IMG/VR virus record: IMGVR_UViG_3300005563_000029
Coordinates: 1 to 64,000 of that record
DNA from: a virus
DNA: 64,000 nt
Reading direction: 5' to 3' (one strand)
In this document: positions 25,431 through 34,262 of the stretch, in pieces
Position numbering within the stretch: the stretch's first letter is position 1
How the letters are laid out: the number at the start of each line of letters is the position of its first letter
Notes under the pieces: generated by a model
Told to the model about the DNA's origin: nothing
Seen by the model: only the letters and a program-made list of their open reading frames with translations
Database searches by the model: none
Translations under genes and position numbers: made by a program

Positions 25431-27431
25431 TCAGCCGCGCCGGGCTTCCTGCTGCATCTGCTGGAAGCGGGCGATGGCCATCTCCTGCATCTGGTCGCCG
25501 AGCTGCTTCTTCTCTCGGGCGTCGTCGGATGCGTTGAAGCGGGCCTTCAGGAGTGCGCCCTGGCTAATGTCGGTGGTGACTCCGCGGTCCTGTCCGCGCA
25601 TCTGGTGCTGCGGAGGGATGGCGCCGTTGCTGGCGATGGCCATGACGGCGGGGGCGTTCTCGAGGATGGCCAGCCGCTCTTCGTAGTTGGCGGCCTGCTT
25701 GGTCAGCGCCTCGGTGAGTGCCTGGTTCTGCTCCTCCAGCGCCCGCTTCTGGTCTTCCAGCCCCTTGACGACGTCCGCCTGTCCGGCGCTGTAGTCGTCG
25801 AGGGCTGCCTTGACCATTGCCTGGACGTCGCTGCTCTTGAGCATCGTGGTCGGCACGGTGTCGGTGTTTTCGGTGGCCTTGGCGACGTTCGAATCGTCGT
25901 CAGCCTGTACGGCGTCGGCGGGGGTGCCGACGGTGGCGGCCGGTGCGGGCGCCAGGTCTGTGGGGGTGGTGCCGTCGTCGCCTGCGTCTGCGGCGGCCAT
26001 GGCTGCGTTGTCTGCGGGGGTGCCGTCGCCGTCGTCGGTTCCGGCGTCGGTGCCGGTTTCCGTGGCGGCCGGGGCCTTTGCGGACGTGAGCCGGGTGACG
26101 TCGCCGGGGTCAACGGTGCCGACGAGGTTGCCGTCGGCGTCGTAGATGGCCATCTGCTCCGGCTTGTCGGCCTTCTTGGCTGGCACGTCGTCGGCCTTGG
26201 TCATTTCGGTGACGGCCTGGCCGGCGACGGGCTTGGGTTCGGCCTGCGCGGTTCCCATGGCCGGCTCCTGGCCGGATGCGGCGGTGACAGTCTCGGTCGG
26301 GGTGGGAGTGTCCATGTTCGGCTCCTCGTTGGCGGTCTTGGTGACCGGCATCCCGGCCTCGGTGGGTTCGGACGCAGCGGGTGCCTTCGGAAGCGAGGCC
26401 AGGACCTGCTGTAGGGACTGGAGCGCGGCTCGCAGCGCGGCTTCGTTGGCGGACGACAGGGTCCGGCCGGCCTTGGTGAGCGGCGCGAACGCTTCGACGG
26501 TTTCGAGCGGTGCGGTGTCGAAGTTGCCGAGTGCCTTGCCGAGCATTTCCATCTCGGCGGTGCCGCAGTCGGCTTCGGCCTGCTCGTCGACTGCGAAGGG
26601 GGCGAGAACGCTGATGGCGTAGTCGATGGCGCAGGCAGCGTCGGACAGGTCCATGGCGTGCTCGGCGTCGTCGGGGTCGACGGTGACGGCTTCGAGGTTT
26701 TCCCGGTCGGCCATGGCTTCGAGGGCGGAGCGGGCGCGGGCGAGGAGTGCGGTCCATTTGCGGGCGGTGGCGGCGTCGATTGCTTCCCAGGCGGGGGAGC
26801 CGGGGTCGGCGGGGTCGCCGGGCGCGTCCATTTCGGGTTCGGCGAGGATCACGGTGGGGTCCATGCCGTCGTCGTCCATCTCCATCGCACCCATGTCCTT
26901 CTCCACGTCGATCTTGAACTTCTTGGCGGCTGCCCGAATCTTCGGCATGGCCTTGTCGCCGAACGGGGACTGCGGCGCGCGAGACAGGGCGTTGCGGACG
27001 TGCGCCTCGTCGTAGATGGGGAAATGCCGCAGCGACCGGGGAACGGTCTTGCCGGACTCGTCCTTCTCGCCGCCAGGTTCGACGTAGGCGAAGTCGGAAT
27101 CGGGCCGGTCGTTCATGGTCGCGGTGGAGGCTTCGGCCTTTTCGACGTCCGCGGCCGGCGCCGACTCGGCCTTCCGAACCGCAGCAGCGTGGATCATCTC
27201 GGCGATCGCGGCAGGGCTGCCGGTCATGGTCACCGTCTCCTGGGGCTTGGGTTCGGGTTCGGCCTTGGTGATCAGCGAGCGCACGTAGTCGGCGTTGAGG
27301 AGCCCAGCGGCGGAGCCGTCCTGTTTGGCGATGAGGAACGGGATGCCGTTCGCGCCTTTGCCGACCAGGTCCACGCGGGGGACGTCGGCGTCGTAGAGCT
27401 CGGTCATGCCTTCGGGGATGGGTTCGGCCAC
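25431..27431 (-). CDS. scaffolding-like prohead protein
   Basis: 666 residues, GTG with AGGAG. Begins 'DVPRVDLVGKGANGIPF', a common opening in actinophage prohead proteins. About 105-165 is a conserved small domain ('AYVEPGGEKDESGKTVPRSL', 'FPIYDEAHVRNAL'), also found in other phage capsid-assembly proteins. The middle is acidic and Ala/Thr-rich, the last 150 residues a coiled coil ('LEDQKRALEEQNQALTEALT'). Highly acidic and disordered, as expected for an internal scaffold removed at maturation. It follows the XkdF-like protease and precedes the capsid gene. Confidence 0.7.
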   Translation of the reverse strand: MAEPIPEGMTELYDADVPRVDLVGKGANGIPFLIAKQDGSAAGLLNADYVRSLITKAEPEPKPQETVTMTGSPAAIAEMIHAAAVRKAESAPAADVEKAEASTATMNDRPDSDFAYVEPGGEKDESGKTVPRSLRHFPIYDEAHVRNALSRAPQSPFGDKAMPKIRAAAKKFKIDVEKDMGAMEMDDDGMDPTVILAEPEMDAPGDPADPGSPAWEAIDAATARKWTALLARARSALEAMADRENLEAVTVDPDDAEHAMDLSDAACAIDYAISVLAPFAVDEQAEADCGTAEMEMLGKALGNFDTAPLETVEAFAPLTKAGRTLSSANEAALRAALQSLQQVLASLPKAPAASEPTEAGMPVTKTANEEPNMDTPTPTETVTAASGQEPAMGTAQAEPKPVAGQAVTEMTKADDVPAKKADKPEQMAIYDADGNLVGTVDPGDVTRLTSAKAPAATETGTDAGTDDGDGTPADNAAMAAADAGDDGTTPTDLAPAPAATVGTPADAVQADDDSNVAKATENTDTVPTTMLKSSDVQAMVKAALDDYSAGQADVVKGLEDQKRALEEQNQALTEALTKQAANYEERLAILENAPAVMAIASNGAIPPQHQMRGQDRGVTTDISQGALLKARFNASDDAREKKQLGDQMQEMAIARFQQMQQEARRG

Positions 27432-27441
27432 GACTCAGCTC

Positions 27442-28002
27442 CTATGGCGTGCCGGCACGGTTGGGGTCCCGGCGTTTCGCCCCGCCTTGCGGAGACAGGC
27501 CGCCGATCTTGCCCTGCTTGTAGAGGGACCAGCCTTCGTCGTTGACGAGGACACCGAGGGTCCAGTCGCCCTTCCGGATGATCAGGTCGTCGTTGATGAC
27601 CCACGGGATCGGGTTCCGGTAGATCCCTGACTCGACGGTCTTTGCGATGCCCTCGGTGCCGTCGGTATGGAACAGCCCGTTCTGGTGGCCGCCGAGCATG
27701 AATGACCAGGCGGCTTTTTCCAGCTCCCGCGGGGTGAAGTAGTCCAGGCCGCCGTCGGCGCCTCTCTGGATCCGTGGGTCGGGGCCGGCTTGGTAGGCGA
27801 CGCCGTACAGGAACTGGTCTTCGGGCCCGTCTTGTGGCTCGTCTTCGCCGAGGGTTCCGGTGATGGTTCGCAGGATGTTCGACGCGGCCATGATGAGGCT
27901 GATGCCGGATGCGTCAGCTGCGGCCTGCAACCGGGCGATGGTGATGTGGGCCGGGTCGCCGTGGTCGTTGTCGAATTCACCGCACCCGCAGTCAAGACAC
28001 AC
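27442..28002 (-). CDS. XkdF-like prohead protease / phage serine protease
   Basis: 186 residues, GTG with GGGGGC. The N-terminal 'CLDCGCGE' cysteines are likely a zinc or redox motif. From about 68 the XkdF domain can be read: 'FLYGVAYQAGPDP', 'FTPRELEKAAWSFML', 'HTDGTEGIAKTVESG', 'GDWTLGVLVNDEGW', 'KIGGLSPQGGAKRR'. XkdF is annotated as a putative phage serine protease. Gene order (portal, protease, scaffold, capsid) supports a maturation role. The active-site residues are not certain from sequence alone. Confidence 0.75.
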   Translation of the reverse strand: MCLDCGCGEFDNDHGDPAHITIARLQAAADASGISLIMAASNILRTITGTLGEDEPQDGPEDQFLYGVAYQAGPDPRIQRGADGGLDYFTPRELEKAAWSFMLGGHQNGLFHTDGTEGIAKTVESGIYRNPIPWVINDDLIIRKGDWTLGVLVNDEGWSLYKQGKIGGLSPQGGAKRRDPNRAGTP

Positions 28003-28011
28003 GATCGCCCC

Positions 28012-31000
28012 CTATTTCCCCAGGTCAGGAACTACTGCGCACCGGCAGTGAACGTGTTGCGGGGCCTGAGATGCGCCGCTGGGGTACGCCTGCCCGAGCG
28101 GAACAGGTCCGGCGGCAGCGTTTGCCAGGCACAGCGCGCACACTTTGCTGCTGGCGTCGAGGACCCAACGTCCGTAGGCGACGCCGCGTTTGGCGTAGGT
28201 GAACATCGCCGCGGTAGACGACCCGCGGGTGATTTCGGTGACGGCGGCAGCCATGGCCAGGGACGTGTTTGCGAGCGCTGCCCGCAGGGCTTGGCCGGCG
28301 GCGGTGCTGCCGTCGCCGCGTATCGCCGCGTCGGCGAGGGCTTTGGCCATGCGGTCTAGGCGGGTAGCGGCCATGTGTTGGACGGTGGCGTTGACGGTGC
28401 CGAGTAGGGCGCCAAGGGTTGCCGCCTGGCCGAGTTTCTCGATCACCGCGTTGGCGGTGCTGGTGTCGCCGGGGTTCCAGCCGCCGAGGCCGGGGCTGTG
28501 GTTGTCGAGGACGGCGATGGCGGATGCCATGCCGACCAGGTAGCCGTCGGTGAGGGTGCCGCCGACGGCGTCGCTGAGGCGGCTTTCCAGGTCGAGGTTT
28601 TGCGCGGCCAGGTGTACCGCGGCGGCGGCGATGAGAACCGCGCGGTCGGCGTCTGCGCTGCTGGCTTCGGGGTGGGCTGCGAGGAATCCGGCTGCGACGG
28701 CGGTGGCTCGGGTGGACGGCAGGATTGCTAGGGCTGCCGCGGCGATGATTGCCGCCCAGTGGTCGGCGGCGCGGCGGTCGTGTTCCCAGCCGGGCCATTG
28801 CGGCGCCCCCTCGTCGGGGGCGTCATCTTTTGGGCTGGCCGCCTTGGTGATGTTGGCGTCGAGTGCAGCCTGTACCTGGTTGAGGTCGGCGGCGAGTTCG
28901 GGCCTTACCGCAGAATTGTCTGCGAGATGGTCCGGGTCAAACCAGGCCACGACCTCTACCTGGTCGCCGTCGGGGTCGTCGGGGTTGGAAGCCCAGTCGC
29001 GGTCGAAGATGTCGATGAGGTTCTCGGACTCGACCGTGTAGACGAAGCCGCGGTAGATGTTGTTGCTACTGGCCCATTCGCCGGTGAAGCTGCCGTCGGG
29101 CAGGTCCAGGCCGGTTTCCTCGCACCACTCGCGGACTGCGGCTTCGAGTGGGGACTCGGAGCCTTCGATGTGACCGCCGGGGAACTCGAGGAATCCGCCG
29201 GCTGGGTCGTCATCGGTGAGGGCCCGCTGCAGCATCAGAACTCGGTCGGTGTCTGCGGCCCGGACTGCGAGTCCTGCGACGGCGATCTGCCCGGCGGCTT
29301 TGCGCCAGGCGAGGCGGCCATCATCGTTGAGGCGGTGTGCGGTGACGGGGTCTACGACGTCTGCGAACTGGAAGTCGCGCCATTTCCGGCCGGGGCGCCT
29401 GGTCTGCTTGGCGTGGCGCCGGAACGCCGCATACTCGGCGTCAGCAGCCTTTGTAACGACTGAAGCGGCGATCTCGTCGTCGTCTTCGCCTTCCGGAATA
29501 GCGGCGGGGCTACTGCCGGGCCCGTCGTAGCTGTAGATGCCGGTTGCGGCGGTGATCCCGGCGGTAACGCCTTCCTTGCCGACCTGCTCCGCCTCGGGCG
29601 GCTTCGGCGGGGCGGGAGGCAATGCGGCCGTGCCGTACAGTTGCTCGGCGAGCGGCGCGGCTTCGATCGGCGGCACCGGTACGACGCCCTGGACGGGACG
29701 GAACACCTGCCGGGAATGCACCGCGTTCTGCATTGGTGCAGCAGTACCCGGGTCGATCTGGCCGGCGACATTGTCGAGGGCGGACAGCGGGATGGGGCCA
29801 CCGCGGGTGGTGAAGACGTACCGCGGCACGGCGTAGGTGCCTGCTTCGGTGAGTCCGTATCGGAGCTGCCGGATCTCGGAGGCGCCGATAGCTCCCATCT
29901 CCACGTAGATCTTGTCGGCCTGCGCGGTCTGAAGCCGGTCGTCCTGCTCCTCGCCGAGGTCGAATTGGTGCTTGATCGGCAGGTGCAGGTCGTTGCGTAG
30001 GAACCCGGTGATGATGCCGCTGATGTGCTTGGCGAGCGGCACGTCGCCGATGCGGTGCTGAACGTCGGACTGGGTCTCACCTGAAGACTTGTTGATCTCC
30101 TGGGTGAAGCCCATGTCCGACGGCACCACGTGGTACGCCGCGAGCGTCTTACGCATCAGGTGCAGGCTGAACGCGTCACTGAACTCGCGCTGCCCGGTGA
30201 ATTCGATGTGGGAGCCGCCGGGGATCCACTTGATCTGGGACTTGGCGGCCTGGTCGCCGAGGATGAACGCGTCCCAGTAGGTCTGGAACTGCTCGATCTG
30301 CTGCGGGGACCAGGTTTCCGGCGCGGAGGCGAACGCGGCCGGGATGTTGCCTTCGGTGAAGTACTGGAGGAAGAACGCCTGAAACCGCAGGTCGGTGTTG
30401 GCGTTGAGGATGATCGTCTCAAGGGGCGCCTGGCCATATGGCGACCGGGAGACCTTGCGGACCGGCTTGTAGATCAGGTCGCGGGTGGTGAGCCAGTTCC
30501 ACGGCAGGCCGTTGGCGTATTGGACGTAGGCCTCGGCGGGGAACGTCGGGACGTTGCCCCAGTAGTCCTGCAGCGGCGCGATCATGGTGCCGTCGATGAC
30601 GCGGAGCCCGACGGTCTGGCCGGTCCGGTTCCGGATCCGCCACAGCGCGCCGGCGTCGTAGGCGAGGATGTCGTACAGGTACGCGGACAACCAGGAGGAG
30701 AAGTCGTTCTCCCGGTCCGGGGATTCCAGGATTTTCGTGCCGATCGCGACGGCGTCGGCGACGTCGCCTTCGTAGCCGTCGGCTGCGACGAGGGACCATT
30801 CCAGGGACCGGATCGATTCGATGCGGTGCCAGATCGCCATTTGCGCGACGTCGTAGGCGTCGATGAGGCTGCGCAGCGTGTCGAATGGGATCCGTTCGTG
30901 TGCCCGCGGCCGGGCGTTGATGTTGTAGCCGGTGACGAAGTCGCGGGTGCGGGGGTTGCGGCTGTACCCGTCGTAGGGGCCGATGGGTTCGCCGGGCGAG

Positions 31001-31137
31001 AACGGGTTGGCCGGGGTCATGCCGGCGGCTTGCTCGCCGATCTGGAATGCCGCCGGCTCGGTGGGGCCGAACACCTTCCGCAGGTGCTGGAGCCGTTCGC
31101 GCATTCCCATCGAGGCCGCCCCGCCTCCCTGCGTCAC
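28012..31137 (-). CDS. portal protein fused to Nudix hydrolase and MuF-like domains
   Basis: 1041 residues; GTG overlaps the terminase stop (GTGA), and internal ATG 31110 is an alternative. Residues about 55-460: portal ('VTGYNINARPRAHE', 'LRSLIDAYDVAQMAIWHRI', 'YVQYANGLPWNWLTTRDLIY'). About 490-610 is a linker with TGIYSYD at 532-538. About 615-740: Nudix fold with a complete Nudix box, G655-x5-E661-x7-R669-E-x2-E673-E674-x-G676-L677. About 785-1041: MuF-like head-morphogenesis domain with C1000-x2-C1003 and a terminal HxHCRC motif. Portal-MuF fusions exist in actinophages; the Nudix insert is unusual. It may hydrolyse a nucleoside-diphosphate derivative in the host cell or be injected. Confidence 0.85.
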   Translation of the reverse strand: MTQGGGAASMGMRERLQHLRKVFGPTEPAAFQIGEQAAGMTPANPFSPGEPIGPYDGYSRNPRTRDFVTGYNINARPRAHERIPFDTLRSLIDAYDVAQMAIWHRIESIRSLEWSLVAADGYEGDVADAVAIGTKILESPDRENDFSSWLSAYLYDILAYDAGALWRIRNRTGQTVGLRVIDGTMIAPLQDYWGNVPTFPAEAYVQYANGLPWNWLTTRDLIYKPVRKVSRSPYGQAPLETIILNANTDLRFQAFFLQYFTEGNIPAAFASAPETWSPQQIEQFQTYWDAFILGDQAAKSQIKWIPGGSHIEFTGQREFSDAFSLHLMRKTLAAYHVVPSDMGFTQEINKSSGETQSDVQHRIGDVPLAKHISGIITGFLRNDLHLPIKHQFDLGEEQDDRLQTAQADKIYVEMGAIGASEIRQLRYGLTEAGTYAVPRYVFTTRGGPIPLSALDNVAGQIDPGTAAPMQNAVHSRQVFRPVQGVVPVPPIEAAPLAEQLYGTAALPPAPPKPPEAEQVGKEGVTAGITAATGIYSYDGPGSSPAAIPEGEDDDEIAASVVTKAADAEYAAFRRHAKQTRRPGRKWRDFQFADVVDPVTAHRLNDDGRLAWRKAAGQIAVAGLAVRAADTDRVLMLQRALTDDDPAGGFLEFPGGHIEGSESPLEAAVREWCEETGLDLPDGSFTGEWASSNNIYRGFVYTVESENLIDIFDRDWASNPDDPDGDQVEVVAWFDPDHLADNSAVRPELAADLNQVQAALDANITKAASPKDDAPDEGAPQWPGWEHDRRAADHWAAIIAAAALAILPSTRATAVAAGFLAAHPEASSADADRAVLIAAAAVHLAAQNLDLESRLSDAVGGTLTDGYLVGMASAIAVLDNHSPGLGGWNPGDTSTANAVIEKLGQAATLGALLGTVNATVQHMAATRLDRMAKALADAAIRGDGSTAAGQALRAALANTSLAMAAAVTEITRGSSTAAMFTYAKRGVAYGRWVLDASSKVCALCLANAAAGPVPLGQAYPSGASQAPQHVHCRCAVVPDLGK
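29524..29544 (-). repeat. 21-bp perfect repeat, portal copy
   Basis: Partner of 25244-25264; encodes TGIYSYD (residues 532-538) in the linker just before the Nudix domain. Confidence 0.85.
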
Positions 31138-33590
31138 ATGCCGTTGTGGGCGCGGTATGCGGCGTTGCGTGCGGCCTGGCGGGCCGCGACCGGGTCAATC
31201 GGCGCCGCTTCGGGTGTGACGGCTTCGATATTTGCCGGCGCCGGCGCTGCGCGGTCGGACATGCTCGGCACCGCGGCTGCCGTCACGCCCTCTTCGGCTT
31301 TGCGCTTCACGTAGTCGATCCACGCCTGGGCGCCGGTGCCGTCCAGGAGCATCTGCGCCAGGGCCTGGCTGGTGGAGTCGACCTGGTCGTCGTGGGCCGC
31401 GTTCGGGAACCCTGCGGCCTCGTCGATGAGCGAGTCGGGGTCCACGTCAGGAAGCGCAACCTGCGGGGCCGGCATCCATACGTTTCCCGCCTCGATGAAC
31501 GGTGCGACCGCGTTGGCGCGGGCGTACTTGGATTCGGTGGGCGTGATCGCGACAATGCCGGGGATTTTCGACTTCAGGGTGTCGATGACGGCGGTGCCGT
31601 TGGCCTTGTCCTCGACGTACTTCGCGTTCGCCTGCGGCCAGCGGGCGGTAAGCGCCGCAAACGCGGTAAGCGTCTCGGTGAACGTCAGCCTCTTGTGGAT
31701 CTTATCGAGGAGGTAGACGTTGGCACCGCGGCGAGCCCACACGGTGCCGACCACGAAGTCGGATCCTTTGGTGTCCTTGAACGAGCAGTCCCAGGACTGG
31801 ATGACCTCGTCTGCTTCGACCCGGTAGGAGCCCTCGTCGTCGAGGGTCCACAGCATCTGTTCGTAGAAGCGCCACCACGGGCGGCGCCACACGTTGCCGG
31901 ACGACGGCGACGGTTTGCCCTGGTACAGGGCGTTGAAGACACGGGATCCGGCCTGGATCCGGATCGCTTCCCATTCGGCTTCGGTGCGTCCGCGGGCCGA
32001 TGTGAGCCACTGGCCCGGTTCGCGCCCGAGCGGGTCGGATTCGCCCTTGGCGGGGTCGTGGTCGGCGAGGGCCGGGATGTTGATGACGCGCCAGCGGTGC
32101 CCGTCTTCGGCGGCGATGAGACGACCGGCGAGGTCGTCTTCGTGCCAGCGAGTGTTATGGCTCACCAGGCCGTTGGCGATGAAGTTTTCCGTGCGATCGA
32201 CTTGGAGGTCGTACACGTCTTCGCGACCGCACGAATCCACCGCCACAACTTCGTCAGGCGTGACGCTCCAAGTAGTCAGCGGCAGCCCGGAGGATTGCGG
32301 GTGACTTCCCGTAGCCGACGGCAAGGTTGCAGTCGTTGCAGAGTAGTCCGCGCACCTTCCCGGTCTCGTGGTCGTGGTCGACGCACAGCTTCCCGTTCCA
32401 GTGGGCTCGGGTGTTGCTGTCAGATGGCGGCTGCCTGCAGATGGCGCAGTTCCCACCCTGATTGTCGATGAGGAAATCAACCTCATCATCGGTAAGTCGG
32501 TAGCGATGCTTGAGATGAGCCCTGCGACGCGCTGCGGCATTGACTGAGGGTGGGCGGTAGCCGGATGCCCACCGGGCTTTGTTGTAGTGGGAGTTGCACA
32601 TCCCCTTGCATCGTGCGGGCAAGTCGCATTCGTCATTGGAGCAAACGACCCCGCGCCACTTCCCCCAGTAGCCGTCAGGATACGTACTCCCGGACGGATT
32701 TGATCCGTTCGCAGCCATGACTCGTTCCCGTTCGCATCGATGGTTAGGAACGGATGCCGGGCGTTGGCTCGAACAACTCGTCCTGATTTCATTCTAATGC
32801 AAAAGAGATCATCGGGCCCTTGATTGGCCCAATTCACCACGGTTGACGTGGCGAGCCTGCCACCTTCGTAGGTGGCCACCTCGTCGCCAGGGCGAACGTC
32901 GCGCAACGGCTTCTCGGTACCGTCCGCCAGGAGCACTGGGGTATCCCCGGCCATACACAAAATCACGGTGACGGGGGCACCGGGGGCGAGTCGGGCCTGC
33001 CCGACGGACTGCCACCAGTCCCATACGCGATCCCGGTAGTAGGCGGAGTCGGCCTGGTCCTTGCTGGCGAACGGGTCGTCGATGACCAGCGCTTCTAGTG
33101 GCCGCCCGGTTAGCCCGCCGCCGATACCGACGCAGATAACCCCGCCGCGGTGTCCGTCGAGTTGCCAGCGCTTCGCGGACCCGTAGTCGCGTGCGATTCG
33201 CAGGCCGAGGTCAAGTGTGTCCTCGTCGCCGTTGTTGTTGGTGATCCAGTTACGGACTTCACGGCCGAAGGACTCGGCCAAAGGTTGCGAGTAGGAGACG
33301 ATCCCGATTCGCAGCTCGCGGTGCCGGGCCAGTGCCCAAAGGGTGCCGACCTTGGTAACCCGGCTGCTTTTGCCCTCCTGCGGGGGCATGGAGACGAGCA
33401 GCCGCGCGTTGGGGGTGGAGTACGCCCAATCAATGGCCTCGTCAATGATGTCGAGGGCCGGGGTTTGAACGGTGGAGTGGTCAACCAACGCGGCTAGTTC
33501 GCCAACCGTCTGCCACTCGGGTTCAGGTTCCGCCTTGGGCTCAAAGGCGCGTGCGGCGTACTCCCAGGGGCTTACGGTGGTGGCCGTCAT
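31134..33590 (-). CDS. terL: terminase large subunit with intein
   Basis: 818-residue open frame, ATG with GAGGTGAG. N-extein 1-211: ATPase with Walker A-like 'MPPQEGKS' (68-75) and Walker B 'ALVIDDP' (167-173). Intein 212-479 (C1 ... HN), then C-extein from T480: 'TRWHEDDLAG', nuclease domain with 'SWDCSFKDTKGSDFVVG' and 'EDKANGTAVID', 'AAHDDQVDS' at the end. Splicing would restore 'VTVIL-TRWHEDD', the conserved coupling motif, giving about 550 residues, normal for TerL. Packages DNA through the portal encoded next. The intein is described separately. Confidence 0.9.
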   Translation of the reverse strand: MTATTVSPWEYAARAFEPKAEPEPEWQTVGELAALVDHSTVQTPALDIIDEAIDWAYSTPNARLLVSMPPQEGKSSRVTKVGTLWALARHRELRIGIVSYSQPLAESFGREVRNWITNNNGDEDTLDLGLRIARDYGSAKRWQLDGHRGGVICVGIGGGLTGRPLEALVIDDPFASKDQADSAYYRDRVWDWWQSVGQARLAPGAPVTVILCMAGDTPVLLADGTEKPLRDVRPGDEVATYEGGRLATSTVVNWANQGPDDLFCIRMKSGRVVRANARHPFLTIDANGNESWLRTDQIRPGVRILTATGGSGAGSFAPMTNATCPHDARGCATPTTTKPGGHPATAHPQSMPQRVAGLISSIATDLPMMRLISSSTIRVGTAPSAGSRHLTATPEPTGTGSCASTTTTRPGRCADYSATTATLPSATGSHPQSSGLPLTTWSVTPDEVVAVDSCGREDVYDLQVDRTENFIANGLVSHNTRWHEDDLAGRLIAAEDGHRWRVINIPALADHDPAKGESDPLGREPGQWLTSARGRTEAEWEAIRIQAGSRVFNALYQGKPSPSSGNVWRRPWWRFYEQMLWTLDDEGSYRVEADEVIQSWDCSFKDTKGSDFVVGTVWARRGANVYLLDKIHKRLTFTETLTAFAALTARWPQANAKYVEDKANGTAVIDTLKSKIPGIVAITPTESKYARANAVAPFIEAGNVWMPAPQVALPDVDPDSLIDEAAGFPNAAHDDQVDSTSQALAQMLLDGTGAQAWIDYVKRKAEEGVTAAAVPSMSDRAAPAPANIEAVTPEAAPIDPVAARQAARNAAYRAHNGM
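32154..32957 (-). other. intein in the terminase large subunit
   Basis: 268 residues. C1 in 'CMAGDTPVLLADG' (block A), block B 'RANARHPFLTID' with the conserved His, block F 'DVYDLQVDRTENFIANGLV', block G 'SHN' with penultimate His, and Thr as +1 residue. Splice residues look intact. The middle of the intein in this frame (about 310-440 of the precursor) is low-complexity sequence without endonuclease motifs; it is the shadow of the Endo VII gene read in another frame. The intein therefore has an unusual, non-functional-looking linker where a homing domain usually lies. Confidence 0.88.
32254..32718 (-). CDS. endonuclease VII-like homing nuclease nested out of frame in the intein
   Basis: 154 residues. 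N-terminal zinc cluster C26-x4-C31-x5-C37-x3-C41-x2-H44; Endo VII (pfam02945-like) core 'LTDDEVDFLIDNQGGNCAIC', catalytic 'VDHDHETG' (D114-H-D-H117), and C127-x2-C130 in 'LLCNDCNL'. It lies wholly within the intein but in the -1 frame relative to TerL, from its own ATG inside block B to a TGA overlapping 'SVTPD'. A weak GGGAA/ACGAG site precedes it. Codon third positions are visibly less GC-biased than in the flanking extein, suggesting a different origin. No shift-prone heptamer was seen. Confidence 0.85.
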   Translation of the reverse strand: MAANGSNPSGSTYPDGYWGKWRGVVCSNDECDLPARCKGMCNSHYNKARWASGYRPPSVNAAARRRAHLKHRYRLTDDEVDFLIDNQGGNCAICRQPPSDSNTRAHWNGKLCVDHDHETGKVRGLLCNDCNLAVGYGKSPAILRAAADYLERHA

Positions 33591-33607
33591 GGCTCACCTC
33601 GGTCCGG

Positions 33608-34252
33608 TCAGGCTGCCTCGTTCTGCTGCTTGGCGGTGATCTGCCGTAGCCGTAGCGGTACGACCTTCAGTGCTGCCCTCTGTTGTTCGGGGGTCAGGTC
33701 CAGGTCGCCGAGGATCGCTTTGATGGCCTCTGCAAGAAGCTGACCTTGCTGTTCGGCGAGCTTGACGTACCGTTCCTCGATGCCGCAGCGGATCGCTACG
33801 TCGCACACCCGCACGAGGCGGTCGCGTTCCTGCTGGTACAACTTCAGCCACATGTGGGCTTCGGCTTCTTGGGTGGTGCCGCCGTCCTGGCCGCCTTCTT
33901 TGATGCGGGTGGTGCCCCAGATCAGCTCGTGTTCTTCAAGTTCGGAGACTTTCTGGGACAGGTATTCGACGTGGCCGGCGGTACGGCAGACCTCGTTAAG
34001 GAGCGCTTCGGTGGCGGTGGTCTCGATGGGCCGGCCGTAGGCTTCCATGCAGCGCCGCGCCTCCCTCTCCGCGATGCGAAGCTTGGCGGCGCGGACAGCT
34101 TGGGGTGCTCGGCCGCCATGGCTGGCGCAGACCTTCTGCTCGTCCTTGGGTGCCTTCTTGCACGGCGAGCCGTCTCTCTTGTGGCCTGAGCATGCCAAGT
34201 TGCCGTGGTATGTGAGGTGCTGCTGGCCGCACTTGGCACATTCCGGCTGCAT
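33608..34252 (-). CDS. terS: terminase small subunit
   Basis: 214 residues from ATG 34252 (GTG 34258 is possible). A zinc-ribbon-like N-terminus has C8-x2-C11 (numbering from GTG), then 'ACSGHKRDGSPCKKAP' and 'CASHGGRAPQ', typical of actinophage TerS. Next come a helical region ('RIAEREARRCMEAYG', 'TATEALLNEV') and a C-terminal coiled coil. It recognises the packaging site and hands DNA to TerL, which follows 18 bp downstream. Confidence 0.85.
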   Translation of the reverse strand: MQPECAKCGQQHLTYHGNLACSGHKRDGSPCKKAPKDEQKVCASHGGRAPQAVRAAKLRIAEREARRCMEAYGRPIETTATEALLNEVCRTAGHVEYLSQKVSELEEHELIWGTTRIKEGGQDGGTTQEAEAHMWLKLYQQERDRLVRVCDVAIRCGIEERYVKLAEQQGQLLAEAIKAILGDLDLTPEQQRAALKVVPLRLRQITAKQQNEAA

Positions 34253-34262
34253 GTTCACCTCA

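Noticed and set aside
24095-25537. Long plus-strand frames over the capsid, scaffold and tape measure genes (also 16325-18208, 18792-20492, 25257-26414, 30130-32471)
   Set aside because: GC-rich antisense shadows; low-complexity composition, no ribosome sites, and clear phage genes on the minus strand.
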